Shown: positions 1 through 8,558 of the stretch, piece after piece
Layout of the letters: each line of letters opens with the position of its first letter
How positions within the stretch are numbered: the first letter of the stretch is position 1
Origin: Sphingobacteriia bacterium
Lineage (GTDB): Bacteria > Bacteroidota > Bacteroidia > Chitinophagales > Chitinophagaceae
NCBI GenBank assembly: GCA_947452295.1
Contig: CANGCK010000029.1
Coordinates: 1-40,586 of the forward strand
Direction: 5' to 3'
DNA length: 40,586 bases
The notes under the pieces: model-generated
Seen by the model: the letters and a program-made list of their open reading frames with translations, nothing else
What the model was told of the DNA's origin: nothing
Databases searched by the model: none
Program-made: the position numbers and the translations under genes

Positions 1-1074
1 AAATATGGTACAGCCTACAAATCCAAAAGCTTCACCCAAAGAGGCAAAAATAAAATCGGTATGTTGTTCAGGTACGTATTTACCCCTGGTTTGGGTGCCT
101 TTTAAAAAGCCTCTTCCCCAAAATCCACCAGAACCGATGGCGATTTTACTTTGGCGTACATTATAATCATCTGGTTTTTTGGGAGATTTGTCGGTTTTTT
201 GTGAAGAGCGTTTATTTTGGCTACAATCATAATCTTTCCCAAATGCGCTATAAACGCGGGCACTTTGGTAACATTCTAACACATTATTAAAAATAAAAGG
301 AACAGCAAAGCGTTGAATTCCAACACAAAGAAACCATATACCCACTATTAAAAATAGTGGCGCAGAAGTTCTTTTCAATACTTTTCTAATCGAAAGCATA
401 AAAATAATGGCCAAAGCAGAGAGAATGATAGCCAAGGTATTTGGCTCCATTAATAGAGTTGCAATAATGAGTACTACAAAAGAAAATCCAATGATCATTA
501 AAGTAGGTGGAAATCCTTCTCGGTACATTACCAAAAAAAAACAAAAATAAACCAATGCCATTCCAGCCTCATGTTGAATAACGGAAATAAGCGCTGGTAA
601 CAAGCAGATAAAACCGCCAATAATCTGCGACCTGAGTCGGCTAATATCTGTTTCCTGTTGAGATAAAAACTTAGCCAAGGCTAATGAAGTAAAGACTTTA
701 CAAATTTCTACTGGTTGAAGATTAAAACCTCCTCCTATAGGAATCCAACTTTTAGAGCCACTAATGCTTTTTCCAAAAATGAACGTCGACAACATTAATA
801 TAATGCCTAAAATATAAGATAGATTAGCTAGTGCAGTAAAAAGTTTACTATCGGTTAATAATATTACGGTAGCAATTACCATGCACAAACCAGCAAATAT
901 TAATTGTTTGCTATAATTGGTTTTACCACCTAAAAATGATTGCAACCAATTAGAATCTAATCTAAATTCTACCATAAATATGCATAGAATGCCAATAAAA
1001 ACTAAAATGGCATATAGCCAAATGATGCCAAAATCAACACCCTGTGAAATATTATTTTGTCTATTCATGTTCAT
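1..1074 (-). CDS. rodA: RodA, SEDS peptidoglycan glycosyltransferase (C-terminus cut by window edge)
   Basis: Polytopic SEDS-family protein that polymerises glycan strands during lateral wall growth, working with PBP2. The reading frame is open from the ATG at 1074 to base 1, so 358 codons are visible and the C-terminal end is missing. Family hallmarks seen are the segment GSKSWIPIGGGFNLQPVE and, near the edge, the periplasmic-loop motif PEQHTDFIFASLGEAFGF. A hydrophilic stretch of about 40 residues (starting near CYQSARVYSAFG, rich in Lys and Ser) precedes that motif; inserts here are, as far as I recall, common in Bacteroidota RodA. An alternative ATG lies two codons downstream at 1068. The start is 2 bp from the PBP2 stop, which indicates co-transcription as the last visible gene of the mre operon. 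The family call is secure; the exact start is less so. Confidence 0.95.
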   Translation of the reverse strand, partial: MNMNRQNNISQGVDFGIIWLYAILVFIGILCIFMVEFRLDSNWLQSFLGGKTNYSKQLIFAGLCMVIATVILLTDSKLFTALANLSYILGIILMLSTFIFGKSISGSKSWIPIGGGFNLQPVEICKVFTSLALAKFLSQQETDISRLRSQIIGGFICLLPALISVIQHEAGMALVYFCFFLVMYREGFPPTLMIIGFSFVVLIIATLLMEPNTLAIILSALAIIFMLSIRKVLKRTSAPLFLIVGIWFLCVGIQRFAVPFIFNNVLECYQSARVYSAFGKDYDCSQNKRSSQKTDKSPKKPDDYNVRQSKIAIGSGGFWGRGFLKGTQTRGKYVPEQHTDFIFASLGEAFGFVGCTIF

Positions 1075-1076
1075 GG

Positions 1077-3077
1077 CTATGGCTTTGTACTATCCTTTCT
1101 TTTTTTCTTTTCATCAGTTAACATCAATGACGATTTAACCGGCTCTTTTTTCTCTTCTTTTTTATTATTGGTTTGCTTGGAAGCCGCTATTTCACGATCT
1201 CTTTTTGCATACCATTTTTTAATTGCGTCGGGAATAAGGTTAACTTTTGCTACTTCTTCAACTCTTGCAAGGCCTTCTTTACTAATGGTATCATTAAGGT
1301 ATTTTTCCATAATAAAACCTGCAATTGGGCCTGCTGCCACAGAACCATATCCACCGTTTTCTACAACAACTGCAACTGCAATTCTCGGGTTGTCTTTTGG
1401 CGCAAATGCAACAAAAAGTGAGTGATTATCACCATGTGGGTTCTGCGCTGTACCTGTTTTTGCACAATATTCAATACCTGGAATTTTAATGTATGCTGCT
1501 GTTCCATAAATGGTTACATCGTGCATTCCATCTACAACTGCCTGGTAGGCGGTATCTGCAATATGGGTAACTACATGTTTTTTACGGTATTTTGCCAGCA
1601 TTTTTGTGTCTAACTCAGATTCATTTTCAATACTATCTACAAAATGAGGTGGGAAGTAATGTCCCCTGTTAGCTATAATACACATGATATTAGCCAATTG
1701 AATGGGGGTGGCAGTCATTCTATCTTGACCAATTCCTAAGGTTAAGATGCTACAGCTATTCCACTTATTTGCACCAAAATAGTCGTTGTATTTAGATACA
1801 TCGGGTATATTGGCTTTGTCTTCGCTCGGTAAATCAACTTCAAGTGTTCTACCTAAACCGAATGCATTCATGTACTCTTTCCATTTAATATAGCCTTGAG
1901 CAGGGTTGCCATATAATTTATTGTCTATGGCTTTTCTAAAAATATCGGAAAAGTATGAATTGCAAGAATTTGCCAAAGCCAGTCGGAGATTGGCAGCATG
2001 CCCATAGTTGCTGTGTTCGCATCTAACATATACACCATTACATGCCCCATAGCCGCCATTACAACCAACCCCATAATTAGGGGTAATTAATCCTTGATCT
2101 AATGCTACTAATGCTCCGAGAGGTTTGAAAGTTGATCCCGGAGGATATTGGCCTTTAATGGCTCTATTGTACATAGGGCGAGATGTATCCATAACCATAT
2201 TACCCCAATTTTTCTTTCTCAAATTTCCTGTAAGTACATTTGGGTTATAAGTAGGACTAGAAACCATAGCAATAATACCCCCAGTTCTTGGATTAATTGC
2301 AACTGCGCTGCCTATCTTATTTTGTAACAATTTTTCTGCTAGTTGCTGTATTTCTACATCTATACTGGTAAATAAGTTTTTTCCCGCAATGGGCACGGTA
2401 TCGTATTTACCTTTTTCATAAGTGCCTTGAATTCTACTTTTATTATCTCTAATATATCTTTTGATACCACGTTGCCCCATCAAAATTTTCTCGTAAGTTT
2501 TTTCTAGTCCACTCATGCCAGCATAATCCCCCATTTCATAACCATCTGTTTTGTATTTCTTCAAGAAATTCGTATCTACTTCAGCAATGTATCCTAAAAG
2601 TTGGGCAGCTGTATTATATGGGTAAGTTCTAACCGAACGCTCACTTAAAGAAAAACCAGGAAATTTATACATGTTTTCATACAGCTTTGCATATAAATCC
2701 GGACCAAGTATAGGCTCAAATATACTGGTTTTTACTCCTGTATTTTTTACAATAGCCTCTTTCATTCTTCTTTTGTATTCGGCAGTATCAATGCCTATGA
2801 TGCTACATAAAAAGGCAGTATCTGTGCCTTTTGTTTCGTAAGGCGTAACCAATAAATCAAAACTAATGGTGTTTTCTAATAGTGCTCTCTTCTTTCTGTC
2901 GAAAATAATTCCTCTGTCTGGGTAAATAATTTTCCTGTAAATGGCATTACTTTCTGCAGCCATTTTATATTTAGACGAAAAAATTTGTAAATTAATTAGT
3001 TGTAAAATGATAACAACAAATACACTTGTAAAAATAATTTGAATAACTGTTCCGCGGCTTTGATTAAATACAGACAT
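1077..3077 (-). CDS. mrdA: Penicillin-binding protein 2 (peptidoglycan D,D-transpeptidase MrdA)
   Basis: Class B PBP that cross-links peptidoglycan during cell elongation, partner of RodA. The 666 residues show one N-terminal membrane anchor (about 10-32), a dimerisation/pedestal region (about 45-220, with PDRGIIFDRK near 53-62) and a transpeptidase domain (about 250-610). All three penicilloyl-transferase motifs are present: SxxK as STFK at 315-318, SxN as SCN at 371-373, and KTG at 540-542. The last 30 or so residues are a highly charged Lys-rich tail. It lies between mreD and rodA; the 101-bp gap to mreD (3078-3178) holds no hairpin or promoter I can recognise. Length and motif order fit PBP2 rather than the division protein PBP3, as does the elongation-gene context. 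Confidence 0.97.
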   Translation of the reverse strand: MSVFNQSRGTVIQIIFTSVFVVIILQLINLQIFSSKYKMAAESNAIYRKIIYPDRGIIFDRKKRALLENTISFDLLVTPYETKGTDTAFLCSIIGIDTAEYKRRMKEAIVKNTGVKTSIFEPILGPDLYAKLYENMYKFPGFSLSERSVRTYPYNTAAQLLGYIAEVDTNFLKKYKTDGYEMGDYAGMSGLEKTYEKILMGQRGIKRYIRDNKSRIQGTYEKGKYDTVPIAGKNLFTSIDVEIQQLAEKLLQNKIGSAVAINPRTGGIIAMVSSPTYNPNVLTGNLRKKNWGNMVMDTSRPMYNRAIKGQYPPGSTFKPLGALVALDQGLITPNYGVGCNGGYGACNGVYVRCEHSNYGHAANLRLALANSCNSYFSDIFRKAIDNKLYGNPAQGYIKWKEYMNAFGLGRTLEVDLPSEDKANIPDVSKYNDYFGANKWNSCSILTLGIGQDRMTATPIQLANIMCIIANRGHYFPPHFVDSIENESELDTKMLAKYRKKHVVTHIADTAYQAVVDGMHDVTIYGTAAYIKIPGIEYCAKTGTAQNPHGDNHSLFVAFAPKDNPRIAVAVVVENGGYGSVAAGPIAGFIMEKYLNDTISKEGLARVEEVAKVNLIPDAIKKWYAKRDREIAASKQTNNKKEEKKEPVKSSLMLTDEKKKRKDSTKP

Positions 3078-3178
3078 AATTATAGAACAGCCGTTTATTC
3101 CGGCAATAGCGAAATTAAGAATTAAGATTTAAGAATGAGCGATTATCTATCAAATTCAAAAAATACACAGTGTGTTTC

Positions 3179-3709
3179 CTAGCCATTCATCCTGTACCTA
3201 CCTTTTCTACTTACCAACATTTCTGCTACAAATATTAAAAGTAGGCTGATGCCTGATGTGCTGATTACTTTTCCTAAGAAATAACCAAAACTTCCAAACT
3301 GAAGCCATTCGAGCAGTACAAGGTAAAAATGGTGAATGAACGTAAGTATTCCTGCATAAACAGCATATGGAGCCCATCCCATACTGGTAATACTTGGCTC
3401 AATATAGCTTTGCTCTGTACTTTCATGCGGAATTAGAATGGATAGCACATGTGGTCTTGCATAAGCCATTAATACGCATGCTGCAGCGTGTAAACCAGTT
3501 GTGCCTGTAAATAAGTCGTAAATTAATCCGAAGAAAAATGCCAATACCATTAATCCAATTCTGCTCATTTTAAACGGCAACCATATGATATATAAAAAAT
3601 ATACATAAGGAAAAATAAAACGGTGCAAAGGAGGTATTTCATTAAGAATAAATACTTGTATCCCAATGAATAGCACAAAACGCATTATATTTTTAACTAA
3701 AGGACTCAT
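3179..3709 (-). CDS. mreD: MreD, rod-shape-determining inner-membrane protein
   Basis: Small polytopic membrane protein (176 residues) of the elongasome, thought to bridge MreC and the wall synthases. The sequence is almost entirely hydrophobic, with about five predicted membrane segments separated by short loops, and lacks catalytic motifs, as is normal for MreD. Sequence conservation in this family is low, so the call rests on size, hydropathy and position: it starts within the 3' end of mreC (4-bp ATGA-type overlap at 3706-3709) and is followed by PBP2 and RodA. The overlap implies translational coupling with mreC. Confidence 0.88.
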   Translation of the reverse strand: MSPLVKNIMRFVLFIGIQVFILNEIPPLHRFIFPYVYFLYIIWLPFKMSRIGLMVLAFFFGLIYDLFTGTTGLHAAACVLMAYARPHVLSILIPHESTEQSYIEPSITSMGWAPYAVYAGILTFIHHFYLVLLEWLQFGSFGYFLGKVISTSGISLLLIFVAEMLVSRKGRYRMNG

Positions 3710-4554
3710 TGGTTTTTATTACTATTTTCTAGTTCTGTTTGTTCTTTATACCTCACATTATCTATCACATTTACGAACTGAATGTTATAGAAATTGGTAG
3801 AAGTTTTAACTTTAAGTACATAATAATTACTAGCAGGGTCTAATGCTACTTCTGCAATAGTTCCAATCATTAAATTAGAGGGAAAATTTGCTGAATAATT
3901 ACTGGTTAATACAGTATCACCCTTTACTATTTTGGTACTTCTAGTAATATTTTTCAGTATCAGGTAAGAAGGGTCGGCGCCATCCCATTCAACACTACCA
4001 GTAGTATTGTCTTTTTTAAGCATTGCACTTACTCTACTATTGCGATGAAGCAAACTCATTACTTTACTGAAATTATCGGTAGTTTCAACAACTACACCAA
4101 CAATGCCAGCAGCATTAACAACAGCCATCCCTTTTTTAATGCCTTGCTTAGCACCTCTCTCCAACATTAAATAGTTGTTTTGCCCGGTAAAACCGTTTCC
4201 AGCTACTTTTGCTGGCAAGTAAGTATATTTTCTATATTGACCAGATGAGTCTGTTATAGTCGTATCAGTCGCTTGATCAACACTGGTTGGTATTGTTTGA
4301 AAATTTGCAGCAAGCGAGTTTCTTAATTTTGTATTTTCTTCTGCTAGGATTCTATTGGTTTCGTAAAGCGAGAAATAACTTTTAAGGTTGCTAAAGCTAC
4401 CATTGATAGAACCTGTAAATTCATTACTAATGTTTGCAACAAATGTTTCATGTGTTTTACTTGAGGTAGTCAATAATTGAATACTGATTACCTGCAAAAT
4501 TAAAAAGCAGATAAGGTTAACATATTGCTGTAAAAATATAAGTATGTTTTTCAA
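3706..4554 (-). CDS. mreC: MreC, rod-shape-determining periplasmic scaffold
   Basis: Bitopic protein (282 residues) that organises the elongasome in the periplasm and activates PBP2. An N-terminal membrane segment (about 10-30) is followed by a short coiled coil (around ETNRILAEENTKLRNSL, about 63-80). A beta-rich domain then carries the family signature: VAGNGFTGQNNYLMLERGAKQGIKKGMAVVN spans roughly 115-145 and GIVGVVVETTDNFSKV follows. The frame overlaps mreD by 4 bp and starts 17 bp after mreB ends, so mreBCD form one transcription unit. No truncation or unusual feature was seen. Confidence 0.95.
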   Translation of the reverse strand: MKNILIFLQQYVNLICFLILQVISIQLLTTSSKTHETFVANISNEFTGSINGSFSNLKSYFSLYETNRILAEENTKLRNSLAANFQTIPTSVDQATDTTITDSSGQYRKYTYLPAKVAGNGFTGQNNYLMLERGAKQGIKKGMAVVNAAGIVGVVVETTDNFSKVMSLLHRNSRVSAMLKKDNTTGSVEWDGADPSYLILKNITRSTKIVKGDTVLTSNYSANFPSNLMIGTIAEVALDPASNYYVLKVKTSTNFYNIQFVNVIDNVRYKEQTELENSNKNQ

Positions 4555-4571
4555 AGTAACTAGCTATGTTA

Positions 4572-5597
4572 TTATCTCATGATAAATGGAAAGTGTTGAT
4601 AATTTTTCAAGGCTATTCCAGTTCCTCTTACCACACTTTTTAATGGATCGTCTGCAACGTGAACAGGCAATTTAATTTTAGCGCTTAAACGTTTATCCAA
4701 TCCACGTAACAAAGCACCACCGCCTGTTAGGTATAAGCCTCTTCTGTAAATATCGGCTGCTAATTCAGGAGGTGTGGTTTCTAGCGCTTTTAAGATTGCT
4801 TCTTCTACTTTAAAAATACTTTTATCTAAAGCTTCAGCTATTTCCTGGTAACTTACCATAATTTGCTTAGGAATACCGGTAACCAAATCTCTACCATTTA
4901 CAGGAATATCTTCTGGAGGGTTGTCTAAATCTTTCATTGCGGCACCCACATTGATTTTAATTTGTTCTGCGGTACGCTCACCAATTAATAAACTATGGTA
5001 TCTTCTAAGGGCTTCCATTATATCTGCGGTAAATTCATCACCTGCAATACGAATACTTTGGTCGCAAACAATTCCAGCAAGGGCAATAACAGTAATGCCG
5101 GTAGTACCACCTCCAATATCAATAATCATGTTACCTACTGGCTCTTCTACATCTATGCCAATACCTAAAGCGGCCGCCATTGGTTCATGAATCATGTATA
5201 CTTCTTTCGCGCCAGCTTGCTCAGCACTGTCTCTAACGGCACGTTTTTCAACTTCGGTAATTGACGACGGAATACAAATTACCATTCTCCAACTTGGCGG
5301 AAACAATGGTTTTTTAGGATAAATCATTTTAATGAGTTCCCTAATCATTAATTCAGCAGCATTAAAGTCTGCAATTACGCCATCTTTCAATGGACGAATT
5401 GTTTTAATACTTTCATGCGTTTTTTCATGCATCATTAATGCTTTCTTTCCCACTGCAATTACTTCTTTCATATTGTTGCGGTTGAGCGCTACAATTGAAG
5501 GTTCATTTACTACAACATCATCGTTATGTATAATGAGGGTATTTGCTGTACCCAAGTCCATCGCAATTTCCTGCGTAAAAAAATTAAATAATCCCAT
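4572..5597 (-). CDS. mreB: MreB, actin-like rod-shape protein
   Basis: Cytoskeletal ATPase (341 residues) that polymerises on the inner membrane and directs insertion of new wall. Actin-fold nucleotide motifs are visible: phosphate-1 MDLGTANT (13-20), the segment around IHEPMAAALG (136-145), phosphate-2 DIGGGTTGITV (160-170), and the adenosine motif LTGGGALLRGL near residue 290. The N-terminus MGLFNFFTQ is short and hydrophobic, consistent with membrane association. It is the first gene of the mreBCD-mrdA-rodA run and lies 61 bp downstream of purD, with a possible promoter of its own in that gap. Length matches the family. Confidence 0.97.
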   Translation of the reverse strand: MGLFNFFTQEIAMDLGTANTLIIHNDDVVVNEPSIVALNRNNMKEVIAVGKKALMMHEKTHESIKTIRPLKDGVIADFNAAELMIRELIKMIYPKKPLFPPSWRMVICIPSSITEVEKRAVRDSAEQAGAKEVYMIHEPMAAALGIGIDVEEPVGNMIIDIGGGTTGITVIALAGIVCDQSIRIAGDEFTADIMEALRRYHSLLIGERTAEQIKINVGAAMKDLDNPPEDIPVNGRDLVTGIPKQIMVSYQEIAEALDKSIFKVEEAILKALETTPPELAADIYRRGLYLTGGGALLRGLDKRLSAKIKLPVHVADDPLKSVVRGTGIALKNYQHFPFIMR

Positions 5598-5634
5598 TGT
5601 ATGGTCGTATTCTTAGTGATTTAAGGAATAGATA

Positions 5635-5665
5635 CAAAGGTGCTTGAAAATACTTGAATTAACAA
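5635..5665 (-). promoter_or_regulatory. Candidate promoter for mreB operon
   Basis: On the minus strand a -7 element CACCTTTG (5635-5642; one mismatch to the Bacteroidota consensus TAnnTTTG) follows a TTG -33 element (5663-5665) at 20-nt spacing, and lies about 37 nt before the mreB ATG. It overlaps the purD stop codon. Visual match only; mreB might instead be read from purD. Confidence 0.35.
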
Positions 5666-6945
5666 GCGAATTCATAACCAATATCTTTTCTGTAATAGAT
5701 TCCTTCAAAATTAACATTTTCAAGTATAGCTTTTGACTTTTCGGCAGCTTCTTTAATGTTGCTACCCAAAGAGGTAACAGCTAATACTCGTCCGCCATTG
5801 GTAACAATGTTTTCGGCTATCTGAAGGGTGCCCGCATGGAAAAGCATACTGTCTTTTAGCTGTTCAGCATTTGCCGGAAAGCTAATGATTTTGTTTTTTT
5901 CATAATCTCCCGGATATCCGCCACTAACCGCCATAATCGTTGCAGCACTTCGTTCTTCAAAAGAAATATTGGCATCCGCTAGTGTTCCATTGTCCATTGC
6001 GGCAAATAAACCAACCAAATCGGTTTTTAATCGAGGCATTACTACTTCTGTTTCCGGATCGCCCATTCGGCAATTATACTCAATTACATAAGGAGTGCCA
6101 TTCACATTCATCAACCCAAAGAAAATAAAACCATAATAGGTGAGATTTTCGGCCTGTAAGCCCGCTACAGTTGGTTTTACAATGGTTTCTTCCACTTTTT
6201 GCATAAATGCTTCATCCATAAATGGAACTGGACTAACACAACCCATTCCACCGGTATTTAAGCCTGTATCACCTTCTCCAATGCGTTTGTAATCTTTGGC
6301 ATGGCCAATAATTTGATAGTCGGTACCGTTGGTTAGCGCAAAAACACTCACTTCTATACCTTGTAAAAATTCTTCTACTACCACCTTTTCACTGGCAATA
6401 CCAAACTGTTTACCCTGAATCATTTCTTTGAAAGAATTGAGTGCTTCTTCGGTAGTATTGGCAATGATCACCCCTTTTCCGGCAGCTAATCCATCTGCTT
6501 TTAATACAACGGGAAGCGAATGGTTGCTGATATAGGTTTCCCCTTCTTCATAATTAGCTGCTGTAAATTCTGCATAAGCTGCAGTAGGAATTTGGTGCCG
6601 CCGCATGAATTTTTTACTGAATGATTTACTACCTTCTAACTGGGCAGCATTTGCAGATGGTCCAACTACAATTATTTGCTGTAAGGCAGCATCTGTACTA
6701 AAAAAATCATAAATACCTTTTACCAAGGGCTCTTCCGGACCCACCACCAACATATTTATGTTATGTGTTATACAAGCGCCTTTCAACGCCAAAAAGTCTG
6801 TGGGTGAAACAGATAAATTTGTGCCAAATGCAGCAGTACCCGCATTTCCGGGAGCAATAAAAAGTTGATCGCAATGATGACTTTGTGAAATTTTCCAAGC
6901 CAATGCGTGCTCTCTGCCACCACTTCCGAGTATAAGTATGTTCAT
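5659..6945 (-). CDS. purD: Phosphoribosylamine-glycine ligase (GARS)
   Basis: Cytosolic ATP-grasp enzyme of de novo purine synthesis: it joins 5-phosphoribosylamine and glycine to give GAR. The 428 residues match the stand-alone PurD length. The N-terminal GSGGREHALAWK motif (about 7-18) is diagnostic. The ATP-grasp core shows LPVVLKADGLAAGKGVIIA (about 144-162) and the metal/phosphate region VIEYNCRMGDPETEVVMPRL (about 288-307). It stands alone among purine genes here, upstream of mreB on the same strand. The 77-bp gap to the divergent POT transporter gene has no clear consensus promoter in either direction. Confidence 0.97.
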   Translation of the reverse strand: MNILILGSGGREHALAWKISQSHHCDQLFIAPGNAGTAAFGTNLSVSPTDFLALKGACITHNINMLVVGPEEPLVKGIYDFFSTDAALQQIIVVGPSANAAQLEGSKSFSKKFMRRHQIPTAAYAEFTAANYEEGETYISNHSLPVVLKADGLAAGKGVIIANTTEEALNSFKEMIQGKQFGIASEKVVVEEFLQGIEVSVFALTNGTDYQIIGHAKDYKRIGEGDTGLNTGGMGCVSPVPFMDEAFMQKVEETIVKPTVAGLQAENLTYYGFIFFGLMNVNGTPYVIEYNCRMGDPETEVVMPRLKTDLVGLFAAMDNGTLADANISFEERSAATIMAVSGGYPGDYEKNKIISFPANAEQLKDSMLFHAGTLQIAENIVTNGGRVLAVTSLGSNIKEAAEKSKAILENVNFEGIYYRKDIGYEFAC

Positions 6946-7022
6946 GTAAATTAAATTGATTGCGAAAATAACTGATGCATTTCACTTTTATTACTATTTT
7001 GAGGATCTAACGAAAACTTCTT

Positions 7023-8528
7023 ATGACAGAAAATAAAGTAACTACATCACATCCTAAAGGATTGTATGTTTTGTTTGCCACTGAAATGTGGGAACGATTT
7101 AACTATTATGGCATGCGCGCTATACTAGTATTGTTTATGACCAAAGCTTTACTATTTGATAAAGTTTTTGCTTCGCAACTTTATGGTAGTTATACAGGGC
7201 TAATTTACCTTACGCCACTTTTAGGCGGTTATATTGCCGACCGTTATTGGGGCAATAAACGCTCAATCTTAATGGGTGGAATTGTAATGGCTTTAGGTGA
7301 ATTTATTTTATTTTTTTGTGGCGCATTGTATCATTCCAGCCCAGAACTGTCCTCCCTGCTTTTCTTTTCTGGATTGGGTTGTATGATTGCTGGAAATGGC
7401 TTTTTTAAGCCAAATATTTCCTCTTTAGTAGGTCAGTTATACGCCAAAGGCGATAAAAGAATAGATGCGGCGTACACTATTTTTTACATGGGCATTAATG
7501 TAGGTGGCGCAATAGGTCCCATTATTTGCGGATTGGTTGGCGATACTGGAAATCCTGCCGACTTTAAGTGGGCTTTTTTGGCCGGTGGAATTGCTATGTT
7601 AATTAGTGTAGTTACCTTAAAATTATTACACGATAAATTTGTAGTTGATGTAGAAGGTAAAACTTTGGGATTAACTCCGGATAATGCCCCAGTAAAGCTG
7701 CTACAACCTCTTGCCATCATTGGAGGATTGATATTAATTTCATTAACTACAATAGGCTTGGTTTATGTAGATGCAAAAATTTTCAGCTATTTATTTTACT
7801 TGTTAATAGCATGTATTTTATTGATTGCCTATATCGTTTTTTCTGATAAGAATTTAACCGGGTTGGAGAAACAAAAAATTGGAGTAATTTTCACCGTTTC
7901 TTTTTTTGTAATCTTTTTCTGGAGTGCATTTGAACAGGCGGGTGCATCATTAACATTTTTTGCAGAAGAACAAACTCAAAGAGATCTTGGCTTTTTTGTT
8001 GTACCAACTAGTTTCTTTCAATCACTAAATTCAATTTTTGTTGTAACCTTAGCACCATTATTTGCATGGTTATGGTTGCAATTAGGTAAACGAAATGCAG
8101 AGCCATCTTCTCCTTTTAAAATGGCTGCAGGCTTGTTTTTACTAGCATTGGGCTATTTATGGATTGCCTTTGGTGTAAAAGATGTACAACCTAGTATTAA
8201 AGTAAGTATGATATGGTTAACCGGAATGTATGCCATGCATACAAGTGGTGAGTTGTGTTTATCACCTATCGGATTGTCGCTGGTAAATAAATTAGCACCC
8301 ATAAAATTTGCTTCATTGCTGATGGCTGTTTGGTTTACTGCCAATGCTTTTGCCAATAAGTTAGCAGGAGTTTTAAGTGCATTGTACCCCGACGGGAAAA
8401 CTACTTATGTAATAGGGTTTCCTATCACTAATTTGTATGATTTCTTTATGATGTTTGTAGTGATGGCTGGTGTTGCTGCAGTGATATTGTTCTTTTTAGC
8501 TTCCAAGCTAAAAAAGATGATGGATTAA
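7023..8528 (+). CDS. POT/PTR2-family proton-coupled di/tripeptide transporter
   Basis: Inner-membrane major-facilitator protein (501 residues, about 12-14 membrane segments) expected to import di- and tripeptides with protons. POT hallmarks: the ExxERFxYY proton-coupling motif as EMWERFNYYGMRA (21-33), the PTR2 signature FYMGINVGGAIGP (about 155-167), and FFWSAFEQAGASLTFF (around 300) corresponding to the FYxxxxQ-type motif of TM7. It begins 77 bp from the divergent purD start. An OPT-family transporter follows after 30 bp on the same strand, so the two are probably co-transcribed. The family is certain; the exact substrate range is not readable from the sequence. Confidence 0.94.
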   Translation: MTENKVTTSHPKGLYVLFATEMWERFNYYGMRAILVLFMTKALLFDKVFASQLYGSYTGLIYLTPLLGGYIADRYWGNKRSILMGGIVMALGEFILFFCGALYHSSPELSSLLFFSGLGCMIAGNGFFKPNISSLVGQLYAKGDKRIDAAYTIFYMGINVGGAIGPIICGLVGDTGNPADFKWAFLAGGIAMLISVVTLKLLHDKFVVDVEGKTLGLTPDNAPVKLLQPLAIIGGLILISLTTIGLVYVDAKIFSYLFYLLIACILLIAYIVFSDKNLTGLEKQKIGVIFTVSFFVIFFWSAFEQAGASLTFFAEEQTQRDLGFFVVPTSFFQSLNSIFVVTLAPLFAWLWLQLGKRNAEPSSPFKMAAGLFLLALGYLWIAFGVKDVQPSIKVSMIWLTGMYAMHTSGELCLSPIGLSLVNKLAPIKFASLLMAVWFTANAFANKLAGVLSALYPDGKTTYVIGFPITNLYDFFMMFVVMAGVAAVILFFLASKLKKMMD

Positions 8529-8558
8529 TTTTTTTATTTTCAGCTATAAATTTAAAAC

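Noticed and set aside
1057..1425. 122-codon plus-strand frame opposite the PBP2 3' end
   Set aside because: Complement of the KTG-containing transpeptidase domain and Lys-rich tail; no independent support.
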